NCBI RefSeq assembly: GCF_900116445.1
Contig: NZ_FPBH01000001.1
Span: 310,001 to 374,000 of the forward strand
Length of the DNA stretch: 64,000 bases
Origin: Paraburkholderia aspalathi
Lineage (GTDB): Bacteria; Pseudomonadota; Gammaproteobacteria; Burkholderiales; Burkholderiaceae
Direction: 5' to 3'
Position numbers and translations under genes: made by a program. Each line of letters opens with the position of its first letter. The first letter of the stretch is position 1. The notes beneath the pieces are model-generated. The model made no database searches, was not told the DNA's origin, and saw only the letters and a list, made by a program, of their open reading frames with translations. Shown here one piece after another: positions 55,269 through 64,000 of this stretch.

Positions 55269-55736
55269 ATGGCGAGCTACCAGAAAATCCTGCTGTGCTA
55301 CGACGGCTCGCGCGAAGGCCGCAAAGCGTTACGTTGCGGCGCCGACCTGGCGTTGGATCTAAAGGCGGAAACGCACTTACTATCAGTGGTCGACATGCGC
55401 TCGAGCATTGCGCAAAGCGCGGGCCTGCTGACCGATGTGGCATGCGGCAGCTTCGAAAAAACAGCACGCGACATCCTGCAGGAAGGGGTGGACTGGCTCA
55501 CCGAGCGCGGTGTGACCGCGCAAGGGCATTTTGCGTTTGGCCATCCGATCGACGAGATCGCCAATCTCGCTAACGAATTGCATGTCGACCTCGTGGTGGT
55601 CGGCCATCGTTGCCGCACCGGCCTGTCGCGATGGTGGATGGGCGCGGGCAATACTCCGCTGCTCGACCGGGTCTCTTGCAGCATTCTGGTGGCGTGCTCT
55701 TCCGCGCAGGAGCAGCAGCAAGCAGCGGCGGCCTGA
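55269..55736 (+). CDS. Universal stress protein, UspA family
   Basis: A 155-residue soluble protein. YQKILLCYDGSREGRKAL at the start and DLVVVGHRCRTGLSRWWMG with SCSILV near the end fit UspA. The usual ATP-binding G-2x-G-9x-G(S/T) loop is altered (GHRCRTG), so ATP binding is uncertain. A GGGAGA site precedes ATG 55269. Stands alone. Confidence 0.85.
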   Translation: MASYQKILLCYDGSREGRKALRCGADLALDLKAETHLLSVVDMRSSIAQSAGLLTDVACGSFEKTARDILQEGVDWLTERGVTAQGHFAFGHPIDEIANLANELHVDLVVVGHRCRTGLSRWWMGAGNTPLLDRVSCSILVACSSAQEQQQAAAA

Positions 55737-55886
55737 CACAAGGCGGGGCAAAGCACGTGGACCGGGCTGAATGAGTTGAATGATCTTAGTGAGCCACGTG
55801 ACCGAACAGTCGCCGCGTTCGCGGCGATCGCTTCGGCCAAACCGCGATTCGCTCATACGCTCAAATCGATAGCGACCGCTGGGTGA

Positions 55887-56528
55887 TCACTCGTTCAGAT
55901 TGACCGCAGCCAGCTTCCATGTGAACAAACCTTCGCGCCGCAAGATCGCCGAGTAACGCGCGTCACCAGCACCATGCTGATAGCTGACGACGAACTCATT
56001 AAGGCCGCGGTAGCCCGCCGTGGTTTGCGGCGGTTGGGGTGGCGTGGCGCTGTTTCCATTATTGCCCGCAGCAGGAGGCGCCGGTTCGGGCGCCGCCGCC
56101 GGTGCGGTCGGCGGATTTCCGGCGCCAGCCGGAACAGGAGGGCGCTCACCCGGGTTGCCGCGCGGCGGCATCCCATTCAGCAATGCCGCGACGCCGTCGG
56201 GTGTTGCATAAGCGTCGACCAGCGGGCCGATCAAGGCCACGCCGATCATCGCGCCAATCGCCGCGAGCGGATTGCCATTGCCTTGGACGTCGAGCCGGCG
56301 CGTCAACAGGCCGGTGACCTGCTGCTTCAGGCTCTCGCGCAACGCGGGAAAATCGACGTATTCATTGACGGTTTGTGCATCACGCGCATCCGCCGCGCGT
56401 TTGAGGGTATTCAGCGCCATGTAAGGCGACGCGTAACAGAACCCCAACGCGGCAATCACCACAATCACAATCAAGGTGACGATCAGTGGCCGGGCGGCGC
56501 TGCGTTTCGTGCGTGTTGAAACTGCCAT
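55887..56528 (-). CDS. DUF2939 family protein
   Basis: A 213-residue membrane-anchored protein: one N-terminal helix (PLIVTLIVIVVIAALGFCYA), then ASPYMALNTLKRAADARD, typical of DUF2939, a periplasmic domain of unknown function. A long Pro/Ala/Gly-rich linker separates the ending NEFVVSYQHGAGDARYSAIL. Function unknown. Confidence 0.83.
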   Translation of the reverse strand: MAVSTRTKRSAARPLIVTLIVIVVIAALGFCYASPYMALNTLKRAADARDAQTVNEYVDFPALRESLKQQVTGLLTRRLDVQGNGNPLAAIGAMIGVALIGPLVDAYATPDGVAALLNGMPPRGNPGERPPVPAGAGNPPTAPAAAPEPAPPAAGNNGNSATPPQPPQTTAGYRGLNEFVVSYQHGAGDARYSAILRREGLFTWKLAAVNLNE

Positions 56529-56691
56529 CGAGTGGGACTCTCCATCAGGTGTGATCTAACGTGGACCGCGACCACGCAAAAACGATCCCAGGCGATGCGA
56601 TATCCGAGAGGGCGCGGCTAGGTGAACGACCTTACGCCGGGTGTCGCGCGTCGTACAGCCGCAATGGAATGCGATGCACGCGCAATGCAGC

Positions 56692-57042
56692 TTATGACTC
56701 GAACACCGCGCCGTGCACGTTGGCTTCATCTGCGATACAACGATCGATCATGCGGCACACGGCGTCTACCGTGCCGACCATGATCAGCCGCGACGGTCCG
56801 TGATACACGCGCACCGGCGCACGACGCGCGGGTTCAGCCGTATTCAGCCCCGAATTCAACGACACGCGAGCAAAAGCCGGCAACGAGGACGGCAAGCCCG
56901 GTACGCCGACGGGCGCGTCGAACAGCGATAGCGATGGAGAACTGGCCGGGGACGCCTCGATCAGCGAACACGGCACCAGCTTGCGCAGATGACGCAAACG
57001 ACCGAACTGGCGAAAAGGCAGCAGGCGGGCAAGGCGTTCCAT
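56692..57042 (-). CDS. Hypothetical protein downstream of lexA
   Basis: A 116-residue protein starting MERLARLLPFRQFGRLRHLR, basic at the front, with Val/Ile-rich later part (SRLIMVGTVDAVCRMIDRCIA). No domain recognised. GGAGA precedes ATG 57042. It lies 60 bases after lexA on the same strand, so it may be a small SOS-regulated gene. Confidence 0.62.
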   Translation of the reverse strand: MERLARLLPFRQFGRLRHLRKLVPCSLIEASPASSPSLSLFDAPVGVPGLPSSLPAFARVSLNSGLNTAEPARRAPVRVYHGPSRLIMVGTVDAVCRMIDRCIADEANVHGAVFES

Positions 57043-57101
57043 GAGTCTCTCCAGGCGATTCAACGTTGGGGCAGCTTTGGGTTTGGCGTACAAGTGGGCG
57101 G

Positions 57102-57752
57102 TTAGAACTCGCCCGGGCGGATCAGCCCGACGGCTATGCCCTCGAGCGCAAATTCCGCGCTGCCGGTTTCAACGAAGATGTTGTCGTAATCGGGGTTCTC
57201 GGCAATCAGCTCGATACCGTTCGGGCGGCGCTTCAAGCGCTTGACCGTCACGTCGTCGCCAAGGCGCGCGATGATGATCTGGCCGTCTTTGGCTTCGCTT
57301 TTCTTCTGCACCGCGAGCAGGTCGCCGTCGAAGATGCCTGCGTCGCGCATGGACAGCCCGCGCACCTTCAGCAGGTAGTCCGGCTTGCTCGAGAACAGCG
57401 CCGGGTCGCAGGCGTAGTGCTGCGAGATATGTTCCTGCGCGAGGATCGGGCTACCCGCTGCAACCCGGCCGATCAGCGGCAACGACAGTTGCATGATGCT
57501 GGCGTGCGGCAGCGTGAACTGGTACGGCGAATCTTCGGATCCGCCCAGCAGGCGAATGCCGCGCGATGCGCCGGCTGCCAGTTCGATCACGCCCTTGCGG
57601 GCGAGGGCGCGCAGATGCTCTTCTGCCGAATTGGCCGAGCTGAAACCCAGCTCGGCGGCGATCTCCGCGCGGGTGGGCGGAAAGCCGGTGCGTTCGATGG
57701 CCCGGCGGATCAGATCGAAAACCTGCTGCTGTCGTGCGGTGAGTTTGGTCAT
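57102..57752 (-). CDS. lexA: LexA repressor
   Basis: A 216-residue SOS repressor with intrinsic protease. The N-terminal winged helix ([32 protein letters not shown]) binds SOS boxes. The autocleavage site is the Ala-Gly bond in GRVAAGSP; the catalytic Ser lies in [10 protein letters not shown], and the Lys in VTVKRLKR. It cuts itself when RecA filaments form. Two SOS boxes lie just upstream, so it controls itself. Confidence 0.96.
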   Translation of the reverse strand: MTKLTARQQQVFDLIRRAIERTGFPPTRAEIAAELGFSSANSAEEHLRALARKGVIELAAGASRGIRLLGGSEDSPYQFTLPHASIMQLSLPLIGRVAAGSPILAQEHISQHYACDPALFSSKPDYLLKVRGLSMRDAGIFDGDLLAVQKKSEAKDGQIIIARLGDDVTVKRLKRRPNGIELIAENPDYDNIFVETGSAEFALEGIAVGLIRPGEF

Positions 57753-57759
57753 GGCGCCA

Positions 57760-57775
57760 CTGTATGTATGAACAG
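57760..57775. promoter_or_regulatory. SOS (LexA) box 1
   Basis: CTGTATGTATGAACAG, the CTGT-N8-ACAG consensus, 8 bases upstream of the lexA start codon. Confidence 0.9.
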
Positions 57776-57779
57776 GTGC

Positions 57780-57795
57780 CTGTATTTTTATACAG
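57780..57795. promoter_or_regulatory. SOS (LexA) box 2
   Basis: CTGTATTTTTATACAG, a full CTGT-N8-ACAG match with AT-rich centre, 20 bases from box 1, centre to centre. Paired boxes allow tight autoregulation. Confidence 0.93.
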
Positions 57796-58067
57796 TATTC
57801 CGCGCAATTCAAGCTTTACTTTAAGTTCGCGGCCCGGGGTGGCGTTCCAGCGTCGTAAATAGACGCTTCAACACCCGTTTTCGTGCCGCAACGCCTTATC
57901 CGGCCGTCATTACCACTTTTGCGTATTAAAGAATGAAGAAACATTATTTTTAATGATGAAAGCTCTTCGATAGACTGCCCTTCGAGTTGGCGCTCATGTG
58001 CACGTGACCGCGACGCAAAACAACACCACACGCTGTTTCAGCGGACTACAACGCGGAGAAAGTTGGC
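57796..58067. promoter_or_regulatory. Shared upstream region of lexA and sbp
   Basis: About 270 bases between divergent lexA and sbp. AT-rich around 57915-57965. The sbp promoter with CysB sites is expected here, but I cannot place it. Confidence 0.45.
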
Positions 58068-59117
58068 ATGAACCATCAGGGCACGGGGCTGGCAGGCAAG
58101 ACCAGAAAACTTATCGCGGCGCTCGCATTCGGCGCAGTCGGTACGATCGCCGCGGTCGGCGTCACGGCGCCGGCACATGCAGCCGACACGACGCTGCTGA
58201 ACGTGTCGTACGACCCGACACGTGAGTTGTACCAGGACGTCAACCAGGCATTCGGCAAGGAATGGAAGGCGAAAACGGGCGAGACGGTCACCTTCAAGCA
58301 GTCGCACGGCGGCTCGGGTGCGCAAGCACGCTCGGTGCTGGACGGTTTGCAGGCGGACGTCGTGACCCTGGCGCTTGCCTATGACATCGACGCGCTGGCC
58401 AACAAGGGTCTGCTCGACAAGGGCTGGCAAAAGCGGTTGCCGGACAACGCCTCGCCGTACACGTCGACGATCGTGTTTCTGGTGCGCAAGGGCAACCCGA
58501 AGCACATCAAGGATTGGGACGATCTGATCAAACCGGGTGTGTCGATCGTCACGCCGAATCCGAAGACCTCGGGAGGCGCGCGCTGGAACTACCTGGCCGC
58601 GTGGGCCTATGCTGAACATCAGCCGGGCGGCAACGACCAGAAGGCGAAGGAATTCGTCGGCAAGCTCTATAAGAATGCCGGCGTGCTGGATTCGGGCGCG
58701 CGTGGCGCGACCACCAGCTTCGTGCAACGCGGTATCGGCGACGTGCTGATTGCGTGGGAAAACGAGGCGTTCCTCTCGCTGAAGGAATTCGGTCCGGAGA
58801 AGTTTGAAATCGTCGTGCCGTCGGTGAGCATTCTGGCCGAGCCGCCGGTTGCGGTGGTGGACAAGGTGGTCGACAAGCACGGCACACGCAAGGTGGCGGA
58901 AGCGTATCTGAACTTCCTGTACAGCGAGGAAGGTCAGGAAATCGCCGCGAAGAACTTCTACCGTCCGCGTTCGAACAAGGTGCCGGCCGAGCTGACGTCG
59001 AAGTTCCCGAAGCTGAAGTTGTACACGGTGGACGATTCGTTCGGCGGCTGGGCGAACGCGCAGAAGACGCACTTTGCCGACGGCGGTGTGTTCGATTCGA
59101 TCTACTCGCCGCAGTAA
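58068..59117 (+). CDS. sbp: Sulfate-binding periplasmic protein
   Basis: A 349-residue periplasmic protein that binds sulfate (or thiosulfate) for the CysTWA importer. The signal peptide [16 protein letters not shown] ends at AHA near residue 38. [51 protein letters not shown] and [18 protein letters not shown] are the family hallmarks and hold the sulfate-contacting Ser and Gly. GGAGA precedes the ATG. First gene of sbp-cysTWA-cysB. A terminator-like hairpin follows. Confidence 0.95.
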   Translation: MNHQGTGLAGKTRKLIAALAFGAVGTIAAVGVTAPAHAADTTLLNVSYDPTRELYQDVNQAFGKEWKAKTGETVTFKQSHGGSGAQARSVLDGLQADVVTLALAYDIDALANKGLLDKGWQKRLPDNASPYTSTIVFLVRKGNPKHIKDWDDLIKPGVSIVTPNPKTSGGARWNYLAAWAYAEHQPGGNDQKAKEFVGKLYKNAGVLDSGARGATTSFVQRGIGDVLIAWENEAFLSLKEFGPEKFEIVVPSVSILAEPPVAVVDKVVDKHGTRKVAEAYLNFLYSEEGQEIAAKNFYRPRSNKVPAELTSKFPKLKLYTVDDSFGGWANAQKTHFADGGVFDSIYSPQ

Positions 59118-59184
59118 CGGGTAGTCAACCGGACGAGATGCGCAGTTAGACGCCGCAGTTGAACGCGTAGTCACACTTCGCCAG

Positions 59185-59211
59185 AAAGCGCGCCCGCGAG
59201 GCGCGCTTTTT
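59185..59211 (+). terminator. Hairpin between sbp and cysT
   Basis: Perfect stem AAAGCGCGCC / GGCGCGCTTT with a five-base loop, running into TTTTT. It lies 60 bases before cysT. It likely makes some transcripts end after sbp, so binding protein is made in excess over the permease genes. Confidence 0.82.
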
Positions 59212-59269
59212 GGCCAGCCAGGCGGACGGAAAAAGAGCCGCCGGCCTCAACCCTGAAAGAGTACTGAGC

Positions 59270-60172
59270 ATGACGACGTTGACCTTCCGAAAACCGAGCG
59301 CGTTGCCCGGTTTTGGCCTGACACTCGGCATCACGGTGGCTTATCTGAGCCTCGTGGTGCTGATTCCGCTTGCGGCGACCTTTCTCAAGACCGCGACGCT
59401 CGACTGGCCTCAGTTCGTGCGCGCGGTCAGCTCGCCGCGCGTGCTCGCGTCGTATCGCCTGACGTTTTTCTCGGCCCTTGGCGGCGCGCTGATCAACGCG
59501 GTGTTCGGCTTTCTGGTCGCGTGGGTGCTGGTGCGTTATACCTTCCCGTTCAAGCGTATCGTCGACGCGGTGGTCGATCTGCCGTTCGCTTTGCCGACTT
59601 CCGTGGCCGGTATTTCGCTCGCGGCGGTGTATGCGGGCAACGGCTGGATCGGACAGTTTCTCGAACCGCTCGGCATCAAGATCGCTTTCACGCCGGCCGG
59701 CGTGCTGATCGCGCTGACGTTTATCGGTTTGCCGTTCGTCGTGCGGACCGTGCAGCCGGTGCTCGAAGAGTTCGAGCGTGAACAGGAAGAGGCGGCTGCG
59801 TGCCTCGGCGCGTCGCGTTGGCTGACGTTTCGGCGCGTGGTGTTGCCCGCGGTGTTCCCGGCTTTGCTCACGGGTTTCGCGCTGGCGTTCGCGCGGGCGC
59901 TCGGCGAATACGGCTCAGTGATTTTCATTGCGGGTAACGTGCCGATGAAATCGGAAATCACCTCGCTGCTGATCATTACCAAACTCGAACAATACGATTA
60001 CGCTGGCGCCACCGCGATTGCGGTCGTGATGCTGGTGGTGTCGTTCCTGATGCTCTTGTTGATCAATACGCTGCAGTGGTATCTGCAGCGCCGCACGGGC
60101 CGTGGCGGCGCAGGCCCGGCGCCTGCCGCCGCGAGTGTGGCGGCGATCGGTGTCGGCGGAGGTGTGCAATGA
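59270..60172 (+). CDS. cysT: Sulfate ABC transporter permease CysT
   Basis: A 300-residue inner-membrane permease with six helices. [15 protein letters not shown], and the ATPase-contact loop [23 protein letters not shown] are typical. Pairs with CysW. ATG 59270. The stop overlaps the cysW start (ATGA). Confidence 0.94.
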   Translation: MTTLTFRKPSALPGFGLTLGITVAYLSLVVLIPLAATFLKTATLDWPQFVRAVSSPRVLASYRLTFFSALGGALINAVFGFLVAWVLVRYTFPFKRIVDAVVDLPFALPTSVAGISLAAVYAGNGWIGQFLEPLGIKIAFTPAGVLIALTFIGLPFVVRTVQPVLEEFEREQEEAAACLGASRWLTFRRVVLPAVFPALLTGFALAFARALGEYGSVIFIAGNVPMKSEITSLLIITKLEQYDYAGATAIAVVMLVVSFLMLLLINTLQWYLQRRTGRGGAGPAPAAASVAAIGVGGGVQ

Positions 60173-61194
60173 GCCGCAACTCTCTGAATGGCGCGGATGC
60201 CACGACCGTCGCCGTGGCGCCGCGCGCGCCGCTCAATATCGCGCGCCGGCCCGATCCCGTTACCGAGCCCCCCGTCGTGCGCTGGCTTCTGACCGGGATC
60301 GCGTTGCTGTTTCTCGCCTTGTTCCTCGTCGTGCCGCTCGTCGCCGTGTTCTATCAGGCCTTGAGCAAGGGCATTGGCTTCTATCTGGAATCGCTGGTCG
60401 ATCCGGACGCGTTGTCGGCCATCAAACTCACCGTGATCACAGCCGCGATTGCGGTGCCGCTGAATCTCGTGTTCGGCCTCGCGGCGTCATGGTGTATCGC
60501 CAAGTTCGAGTTCCGTGGCAAGGCATTGTTGACCACGTTGATCGATCTGCCGTTCTCGGTCTCGCCGGTGATCTCCGGTTTGATCTACGTGCTGATGTTC
60601 GGCGCGCAGGGCTGGTTCGGTCCGTGGCTGCAGGACCACAACGTGCAGATCATCTTCGCGGTGCCGGGCATCGTGCTGGCGACGATCTTCGTCACGTTCC
60701 CGTTCGTCGCGCGTGAACTGATTCCGCTGATGCAGGCGCAAGGCAACGACGAAGAAGAAGCCGCTCACGTGCTTGGCGCATCGGGTTGGCAGATCTTCCG
60801 GCGCGTTACGCTGCCGAACGTGAAATGGGGCCTGCTGTACGGCGTGATTCTGTGTAACGCGCGGGCGATGGGCGAGTTCGGCGCGGTGTCGGTGGTGTCC
60901 GGCCACATTCGCGGTCAGACCGACACGATGCCGCTGCACGTCGAAATTCTCTATAACGAATACAACTTCTCGGCGGCGTTTGCCGTGGCGTCGGTGCTGG
61001 CCTTGCTCGCACTCGTCACGCTCGGCCTGAAGCTGCTCGCCGAGCGCCATATGTCGGCGGAACTGTCGGCCGCGCGCGATGTGCCGGCGTATGCAGGGCC
61101 GGTCACGCCGCCGTCCGCTTCACAGTCTGCTTCACAGTCCGTCAATGCAACGCATGCATCGCATCAACACGCGCTCAAGCAAGGAGAGCTGTAA
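60169..61194 (+). CDS. cysW: Sulfate ABC transporter permease CysW
   Basis: A 341-residue inner-membrane permease partner of Cys[45 protein letters not shown] and [20 protein letters not shown] match CysW. About 30 extra N-terminal and 45 extra C-terminal residues are Ala/Ser-rich and likely disordered. Both ends overlap neighbouring genes (ATGA with cysT, TAATG with cysA). Confidence 0.94.
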   Translation: MSRNSLNGADATTVAVAPRAPLNIARRPDPVTEPPVVRWLLTGIALLFLALFLVVPLVAVFYQALSKGIGFYLESLVDPDALSAIKLTVITAAIAVPLNLVFGLAASWCIAKFEFRGKALLTTLIDLPFSVSPVISGLIYVLMFGAQGWFGPWLQDHNVQIIFAVPGIVLATIFVTFPFVARELIPLMQAQGNDEEEAAHVLGASGWQIFRRVTLPNVKWGLLYGVILCNARAMGEFGAVSVVSGHIRGQTDTMPLHVEILYNEYNFSAAFAVASVLALLALVTLGLKLLAERHMSAELSAARDVPAYAGPVTPPSASQSASQSVNATHASHQHALKQGEL

Positions 61195-62252
61195 TGGGTA
61201 TCACCGTTCGTAACCTGCAAAAGCGCTTCGGCGATTTCGTCGCGCTCGACAACGTTTCGCTCGACTTTCCCCCGGGCGAACTGGTTGCGCTGCTCGGGCC
61301 GTCGGGTTGTGGCAAGACCACCTTGCTGCGTGTGATTGCCGGGCTCGAATACGCGGATGCTGGCCAGGTCGTGCTGCAAGGCCAGGACGTGGCGACGGTT
61401 GGTGCGCGCGAGCGTGAAGTCGGCTTCGTGTTCCAGCATTACGCGCTGTTCCGTCATATGACGGTGTTCGAGAATGTCGCGTTCGGCTTGCGCGTGAAGC
61501 CGCGCAAGGAACGGCCTTCGGAAGCGGTGATTCGCGAGAAGGTGCATGAACTGCTGAAGCTCGTGCAACTCGACTGGCTCGCGCAACGCTACCCGTCGGA
61601 ACTGTCGGGTGGTCAACGGCAGCGGATTGCGTTGGCGCGTGCGCTCGCTGTCGAGCCGAAGGTCCTGCTGCTCGACGAACCGTTCGGCGCGCTGGACGCG
61701 AAGGTGCGCAAGGAGTTGCGCAGCTGGCTGCGTCGTTTGCATGACGATCTGCATATCTCGACGATCTTCGTCACGCACGATCAGGAAGAGGCGCTCGAAG
61801 TGGCCGACCGTATCGTCGTGTTGAATCGCGGGCATGTGGAGCAGGTGGGCAGTCCGCAGGACGTGTACGACCATCCGCAAACTTCGTTCGTCTACGAGTT
61901 TCTCGGCGCGGCGAACCGTCTGCACGGCAACGTGGATGCAAGCGGCTTCGTGGTCGACGGCGCGGCGTTGCCGGTCGCGATCACGGCCGGTTTCAGCGGA
62001 CCGGCGTTCGCCTATGTACGTCCGCACGATCTGCAGTTGTATCCGCAAGCGTCCGGCCATCGCGAAGGCATTGTGGTCGACGTGCGGCGCGTGGTGACGC
62101 TCGGCGGCTCGGTGCGTGTGGAACTGGCGGGCCGCGAAGGCAATGTGCTCGAGGCGGAACTCGATCGCGAATCGTGGCGCGATCTGCAACTGTCGATAGG
62201 CGACGGCGTGACGGCAGTGCCGCGCGCCTTGCGCGTATTTCCGGCGCAATAG
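61194..62252 (+). CDS. cysA: Sulfate ABC transporter ATP-binding protein CysA
   Basis: A 352-residue cytoplasmic ATPase. Walker [10 protein letters not shown] near residue 35, Q-loop VFQHYALF, the signature [15 protein letters not shown] near 136, Walker [12 protein letters not shown] and switch THDQEEA are seen. A C-terminal TOBE-like domain follows. The start overlaps the cysW stop. Confidence 0.95.
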   Translation: MGITVRNLQKRFGDFVALDNVSLDFPPGELVALLGPSGCGKTTLLRVIAGLEYADAGQVVLQGQDVATVGAREREVGFVFQHYALFRHMTVFENVAFGLRVKPRKERPSEAVIREKVHELLKLVQLDWLAQRYPSELSGGQRQRIALARALAVEPKVLLLDEPFGALDAKVRKELRSWLRRLHDDLHISTIFVTHDQEEALEVADRIVVLNRGHVEQVGSPQDVYDHPQTSFVYEFLGAANRLHGNVDASGFVVDGAALPVAITAGFSGPAFAYVRPHDLQLYPQASGHREGIVVDVRRVVTLGGSVRVELAGREGNVLEAELDRESWRDLQLSIGDGVTAVPRALRVFPAQ

Positions 62253-62359
62253 GCGGCGCCACGAGCATCAACACAGGCAGCAACACAGGCAGCGCAACAA
62301 CACTCGGCGTTTCAATCAAACTCTAATAACTCAACTCTGGCTCAACCGGAGACATACAG

Positions 62360-63286
62360 ATGAACTTTCAGCAATTGCGCTTTGTGCGCGAGGCCGTGCG
62401 TCAGAACATGAATCTGACTGAGGTGGCGAACGTGTTGTACACGTCGCAGTCGGGTGTGTCGAAACAGATCAAGGATCTGGAAGACGAACTCGGCGTCGAT
62501 ATTTTCATCCGGCGCGGCAAGCGTCTGACGGGCCTCACCGAGCCGGGCAAGGCTGTGCATCAGTTGATCGAGCGGATGTTGCTCGATGCGGAGAATCTGC
62601 GCCGCGTCGCGCGTCAATATGCCGATCAGGACAGCGGCCACCTGGTCGTGGCGACGACTCACACCCAGGCGCGTTACGCGCTGCCGAAGGTGATCCGTCA
62701 ATTCACCGAGGTGTTCCCGAAGGTGCATCTGGCGCTGCGCCAGGGCAGCCCGCAGCAGATTGCGCAGATGATCATCAACGGCGAAGCGGACATCGGCATT
62801 TCGACGGAAGCGCTCGACCGCTTCCCCGATATCGTCACGTTCCCGTGCTATTCGTGGCATCACGTCGTGGTCGTGCCGAAGGGGCATCCGCTGGTGGGCC
62901 GCGAAAACCTGACGCTCGACGAGATTGCCGAATTCCCGATCGTTACCTACGACCAGGACTTCACGGGCCGCTCGCACATCGATCAGGCGTTCGCGAAAGC
63001 GGGTGCATTGCCTGATGTTGTGTTGACCGCCATCGATGCCGACGTGATCAAGACGTACGTCGAACTTGGCATGGGCATCGGCGTGGTTGCCGCGATGGCC
63101 TACGATCCGAAACGCGACACGGAACTGGTCGCGCTGGATACGCAGCATCTGTTCGAAGCGAGCACGACGCGGGTCGGCCTGCGCAAGGGCGCGTTCCTGC
63201 GCGCATACGCGTACCGGCTGATCGAAATGTTCGCGCCGCAGTTGAATGAAGCGGAAATCGCCGCACAGTTGCGCGAAGCGGTTTGA
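62360..63286 (+). CDS. cysB: LysR-type regulator CysB
   Basis: A 308-residue activator of sulfur assimilation. MNFQQLRFVREAVRQNMNLTEVA with SQSGVSKQIKDLEDELGV is the CysB helix-turn-helix. The ligand domain (TTHTQARYALPKVIRQF and LRQGSPQQIAQMIINGEADIGI) senses N-acetylserine or APS-like signals. A second CysB-like protein, SsuR, exists in Burkholderia, so the exact role is partly inferred; the position after cysTWA favours CysB. Confidence 0.92.
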   Translation: MNFQQLRFVREAVRQNMNLTEVANVLYTSQSGVSKQIKDLEDELGVDIFIRRGKRLTGLTEPGKAVHQLIERMLLDAENLRRVARQYADQDSGHLVVATTHTQARYALPKVIRQFTEVFPKVHLALRQGSPQQIAQMIINGEADIGISTEALDRFPDIVTFPCYSWHHVVVVPKGHPLVGRENLTLDEIAEFPIVTYDQDFTGRSHIDQAFAKAGALPDVVLTAIDADVIKTYVELGMGIGVVAAMAYDPKRDTELVALDTQHLFEASTTRVGLRKGAFLRAYAYRLIEMFAPQLNEAEIAAQLREAV

Positions 63287-63510
63287 GGGATGCGCCGGAT
63301 CGTTGCGGTTCGGCGCACGGCACGCAAGGCGCCGCGTGAATTCATTGCGGCGCCAAACGTGCGATCTTCAAGCGGGCTGTAGCCGGCCTTGATGTAAACG
63401 CCGCGCAAACGCGTGGCGCACGGAGCGCCGGCCTCATCCAGCTCCGAAACGAACGGGTATCCGTTTTTTCACGCATGGCGGCGCGCGGCGCATCGCTTAC
63501 AATCGCCGCC

Positions 63511-64000
63511 ATGAATACTTTGACTTCTTCCTCCGCCACGCCTTCAGGCGAAGGCGCTACGCCGCTGCTGCCGCGCATCGCCGTGCTGGCGACCGGCGGC
63601 ACGATCGCCGGCGCGGCCGCGGACGCCACTAATACATCGGGCTACCAGGCCGGCGTGGTCGGCGTCGAGCAATTGCTGGCCGTGGTGCCGGCCTTGTCCA
63701 CGGTGGCGCGCATCGCGCCTGAGCAGATTGCCAGCGTCGACAGTAAAGACATGGAAATGTCATTGTGGACCACGCTCGCACAACGTATCAACACGCTGCT
63801 CGCCGACGATGACGTCGACGGCGTGGTGGTCACACATGGCACCGATACACTCGAAGAAACCGCCTATCTGCTTCATCTGACGATCAAGTCGGACAAGCCG
63901 GTCGTGCTGACCGCCGCCATGCGCCCGGCGTCGGCGCTGTCCGCCGATGGTCCGCTGAATCTGCTGAACGCAGTGACGGTTGCGGCGCACGCGGGTTCGC
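63511..64000 (+). CDS. L-asparaginase, type II-like (cut by window end)
   Basis: The first 163 residues of an asparaginase run to the window end. [14 protein letters not shown] near residue 24 holds the nucleophile Thr. [18 protein letters not shown] near 108-125 holds the second catalytic Thr and Asp. [19 protein letters not shown] follows. The N terminus lacks a typical signal peptide, so it may be cytoplasmic. It converts asparagine to aspartate and ammonia. Confidence 0.92.
   Translation, partial: MNTLTSSSATPSGEGATPLLPRIAVLATGGTIAGAAADATNTSGYQAGVVGVEQLLAVVPALSTVARIAPEQIASVDSKDMEMSLWTTLAQRINTLLADDDVDGVVVTHGTDTLEETAYLLHLTIKSDKPVVLTAAMRPASALSADGPLNLLNAVTVAAHAGS

Overview
The window is about 64 kb of GC-rich chromosome from a Burkholderiales bacterium, most likely Paraburkholderia. 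The evidence is the gene content and protein character: paired Aat/Bpt N-end-rule transferases, an ssuDCB-plus-Mop sulfonate operon, an sbp-cysTWA-cysB sulfate operon, LexA with two SOS boxes, and many small exported Burkholderia-type proteins. The genus is inferred from family resemblance, not from a database search.

Region 1-24.7 kb is core chromosome. It holds an ElaA-like acetyltransferase, a ManC-type mannose enzyme, a GntR regulator, a Gfo/Idh/MocA oxidoreductase, signal peptidase I, a cystine-type binding protein and permease, PyrD, the Nudix-Aat-Bpt group, initiator tRNA-Met, an EmrE-like SMR protein, a divergent NAD-binding protein/TetR pair, a 3-hydroxyisobutyryl-CoA-hydrolase-like protein, the ssuDCBF sulfonate operon, small exported or hypothetical genes, and a HicAB toxin-antitoxin pair with two operator palindromes.

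Region 24,727-41,457 is a 16.7 kb genomic island inserted in the 3' end of tRNA-His(GTG). It is bounded by 52 bp direct repeats. The intact tRNA lies on the right and a tyrosine integrase on the left. A 23 bp repeat holding two TGCCTACA motifs sits just inside both ends. The left half is a replication-type module: AlpA-like protein, primase, AAA helicase, single-strand-binding-like protein. Its primase-helicase appears to have been one protein, now split by an in-frame TAA. The right half is a visibly more AT-rich cargo of poorly known genes: a Lit/U49-type HExxH peptidase, two proteins with HEPN-like Rx4H motifs, a DUF2971 protein, a lipoprotein, a pair of overlapping membrane-protein genes, a DUF4760-like protein and remnants of a Rha phage regulator. 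Together these look like an anti-phage or abortive-infection cargo, which is inference.

Region 41.5-64 kb is core chromosome again: DusA, a Gly/His-rich lipoprotein, a TPR sulfotransferase overlapping a PAPS-producing CysC, a TRIC/UPF0126 protein, Tas, an M20 peptidase with an MFS transporter and divergent LysR, an 810 bp inverted-repeat element, a NodIJ-type exporter, a universal stress protein, LexA, the sulfate operon sbp-cysT-cysW-cysA-cysB, and the start of an L-asparaginase gene cut by the window end. Sulfur is a recurring theme: cystine uptake, sulfonate use, sulfate uptake, APS kinase and sulfotransferase.
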